Shown here: in pieces, positions 14,265 through 15,977 of the stretch
Layout of the letters: each line of letters opens with the position of its first letter
Position numbering within the stretch: position 1 is the stretch's first letter
Assembly: GCA_025937665.1 (NCBI GenBank)
Contig: JAICQW010000022.1
Location: forward strand, 1-15,977
Source: Nitrososphaeraceae archaeon
GTDB taxonomy: Archaea; Thermoproteota; Nitrososphaeria; Nitrososphaerales; Nitrososphaeraceae
DNA: 15,977 nucleotides
Reading direction: 5' to 3'
Notes under the pieces: generated by a model
The model's input: the letters and a program-made list of their open reading frames with translations, nothing else
Database searches by the model: none
Told to the model about the DNA's origin: nothing
Program-made: the position numbers and the translations under genes

Positions 14265-14816
14265 ATGTCGGAATTCCTGACTAGTTATCCTAGACGAATA
14301 AATTTGCTCAAGGGTCTAAGTGAATTGATTCGCCACGAAGAAATTCAGTTCGACCATTTGAGTCTCATGGTCAAGATAAAGAAAGAAGATTTGATAAAGA
14401 CCTTATTTTCAGAGGGTTTCAAAAAGGTAAAATTCGAAAATAAGAAACCAACACAGATAGGGAACGGATTTTCCAAGAAACTCAAATATCCTTGGGAAAT
14501 GCATCTCCGCCTTTTGGACATACAACAGGGATTTATTGCAATAAAGGCCGAGGTAGAAATTTCTCGACGGTATATTCAACACATAGGATCTGTAAGGGCA
14601 CCTGTTGTTTATGAGATAGAGTCCATACTCAAGAAACACAAAATAGAGTATAATATTTGGAATGAAAAATTAAGAGATTACATTACCCATATAGTGGATA
14701 ATCACCAAATTAAATTGCAAGGTCCAAGATTACGTGCTATGCCCTGGAGACACATGATACTTGCAAGTTCAGCACTGGCAATTATCTATGCATTAAAGTT
14801 TGTGCAGCTACTTTAG
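14265..14816 (+). CDS. Unknown protein with C-terminal membrane anchor
   Basis: A 183-residue protein that I do not recognise. It starts MSEFLTSYPRRINLLKGLSEL, has an alpha/beta core including FDHLSLMVKIKKEDLIKTL, YPWEMHLRLLDIQQGFIAIKAEVEIS and APVVYEIESILKKH, and ends in a hydrophobic segment (MILASSALAIIYALKFVQLL) directly followed by the stop. It therefore looks like a tail-anchored protein with a basic, mainly cytoplasmic domain. Earlier in-frame starts at 14235 (TTG) and 14244 (ATG) exist, but the TATA box at 14223-14230 favours 14265. It has no catalytic motif. It follows cofE on the same strand with a 69-nt gap and its own promoter, so linkage to F420 is not implied. Confidence 0.65.
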   Translation: MSEFLTSYPRRINLLKGLSELIRHEEIQFDHLSLMVKIKKEDLIKTLFSEGFKKVKFENKKPTQIGNGFSKKLKYPWEMHLRLLDIQQGFIAIKAEVEISRRYIQHIGSVRAPVVYEIESILKKHKIEYNIWNEKLRDYITHIVDNHQIKLQGPRLRAMPWRHMILASSALAIIYALKFVQLL

Positions 14817-14929
14817 GAAACACTATTTCGTCTGTTCGAGGCTGTGATAAATTTTAGCCACGTTACTATAATTCAGTATATCAATCTCTGCTCATACATG
14901 AAAGCATAATCCAATAGAAAAGATAATGC

Positions 14930-15977
14930 TTATGCCCAGACTTTTTCTTTGAATGTAAATTTCTTAATAAGTATAAAGTTAATTGTCGTAGCGACGGTGA
15001 TTGCCACTATCAAGGATATACGATATGGAACAAAATTCTCAACCATGAAATACAGTATTGCAATTTGAATTATCAATCCAATCGCACTCATCCCAATAAA
15101 TGAGGCATACTGTCTTGCAGTAGACCCTACATCAAATCGTCTGTCCTCAAAGGTCCAATACTTGTTGAAAAAGAAGTTGGATGTTAAAGAGATTGCAGCA
15201 CCGATAATGGAAGCTTCGAGGTACCAAACGTTTGATAACAATCTAATAGAATTGGCCACGTCATTGGCCAGAAGAAACGACACCAAATAATTAATTATTA
15301 GTCCAGAAATGCCGACTGTATAGTACCGCCCTACCTTCGAAAGGAAAAGGACAGACCCCTTGTTTACCTTTTCATCGATAGTTACCGTACCAGATTTCTG
15401 GCCATGTCTATATAATTGCCATATTGCTTTAGCGTAGTTCAGTATTACACCATTATCCATCTTGCTCTTTCCAGACCGCCTATCAATGAAAGTAAACGGA
15501 ATCTCCTTTGTTGGTATTTCCTTATTTTTTACCAAAATCTCTAACAGTATCTTGTAACCTTTGGTGTCAATTGATATATTTTCAATTAATTCACGAGGGA
15601 GTGCAAACAACCCAGACATAGGGTCCTTGACACGTCTTACGTTTAATCCAACGCGTGCTAAAAATGAGGCACCTGAACTGAGGATTTTACGTTTCTTTGG
15701 CCACCCAACTACTTTTCCGCCTTCAACATATCTCGATCCAATAACGATAGAATTTGGATTCATTTTAGATTCCTGCATCATTTTAGGTATTACCTCTGGA
15801 GGATGCGAAAAATCAGCGTCCATAACTATCACAGTCCTGCCACTGGACTGTTTAACTCCGTCCATAATTGCGGGTATGAGTCCATTTTTTCCAGTTCGAT
15901 TAACTATTTTTACCCTGCAATTTGCAGACTTGGTCTGGACCTCCTTTTGATTTTTATTTTTCTGTTGATTTATGTAA
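14930..15977 (-). CDS. Family 2 glycosyltransferase (DPM1-like) fused to a GtrA domain, truncated at the window edge
   Basis: A partial gene: the N-terminal part lies beyond the right edge. The frame is open to 15977, and an ATG at 15865 is internal, not the start. About 348 residues are visible. The glycosyltransferase part has KNGLIPAIMDGV, the DxD motif in VMDADFSHPPE (near 15812-15820) and SRYVEGGKVVGW, as in dolichyl-phosphate mannosyltransferases, which transfer a sugar from a nucleotide sugar to a polyprenyl phosphate. The C-terminal part (nt about 15337-14948) is a GtrA-like domain of four membrane helices with the repeated N-x-F...FTFK/WTFE signature. It probably makes and flips lipid-linked sugars for cell-surface glycosylation; this is inferred from the family. 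Confidence 0.88.
   Translation of the reverse strand, partial: YINQQKNKNQKEVQTKSANCRVKIVNRTGKNGLIPAIMDGVKQSSGRTVIVMDADFSHPPEVIPKMMQESKMNPNSIVIGSRYVEGGKVVGWPKKRKILSSGASFLARVGLNVRRVKDPMSGLFALPRELIENISIDTKGYKILLEILVKNKEIPTKEIPFTFIDRRSGKSKMDNGVILNYAKAIWQLYRHGQKSGTVTIDEKVNKGSVLFLSKVGRYYTVGISGLIINYLVSFLLANDVANSIRLLSNVWYLEASIIGAAISLTSNFFFNKYWTFEDRRFDVGSTARQYASFIGMSAIGLIIQIAILYFMVENFVPYRISLIVAITVATTINFILIKKFTFKEKVWA

Overview
The window looks like a chromosomal segment of an ammonia-oxidising archaeon of the Nitrososphaeria (Thaumarchaeota), probably a soil-type Nitrososphaeraceae lineage with a low-GC genome. This is inferred from protein content: an F420 ligase (CofE), archaeal-type LeuC/LeuD, DUF99 and DUF504 proteins, a DUF6659-like protein, a thaumarchaeal-style CPBP membrane protease and a secreted phosphatase with LamG domains. 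The promoters agree: AT-rich TATA boxes lie about 25-30 nt upstream of starts, many starts are GTG or TTG, and Shine-Dalgarno sites are mostly absent. No tRNA, rRNA, CRISPR array, transposase or phage gene was found.

Layout. Positions 1-135 hold nothing recognisable. From 136 to 1913, three minus-strand genes encode a HAD-type deoxynucleotidase-like protein, a small helical protein and a TM2-like membrane protein. The gap between the first two (about 690-1224) has no gene but carries two strong inverted repeats. From 2136 to 2868, two small plus-strand genes encode a DUF6659-like protein and a Cse60-like protein. A DUF99 protein (minus) is divergent from a large DUF255/YyaL thioredoxin-fold protein (plus, 3628-5712). 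These are followed by a CPBP protease-like membrane protein and a short Cys/His protein that has not been annotated elsewhere here.

From 6860 to 9850 (minus) lies a 996-residue secreted protein. It has a purple-acid-phosphatase-like metallophosphoesterase, three cadherin-like domains and two near-duplicate LamG domains. A 370-base gene-free stretch with a TATA box and a palindrome leads into an overlapping gene pair at 10223-11339: an unknown protein and a YkgJ-type cysteine-cluster protein.

From 11375 to 13361 (minus), leuC, leuD and a DUF504/MJ1316-like gene form a tightly overlapping operon. It is divergent from cofE (13446-14195). A conserved-looking protein with a C-terminal membrane anchor follows. 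The right edge is a truncated glycosyltransferase-GtrA fusion that runs out of the window.

How the genes relate. The clear metabolic units are the aconitase-family isomerase operon (leucine biosynthesis, or possibly a homoaconitase-like reaction) and CofE in F420 biosynthesis. The remaining genes are mostly separately promoted single units. The least ordinary items are the five-domain secreted phosphatase, the leuD-DUF504 coupling, the YkgJ pair and the structured gene-free block at 825-1180.
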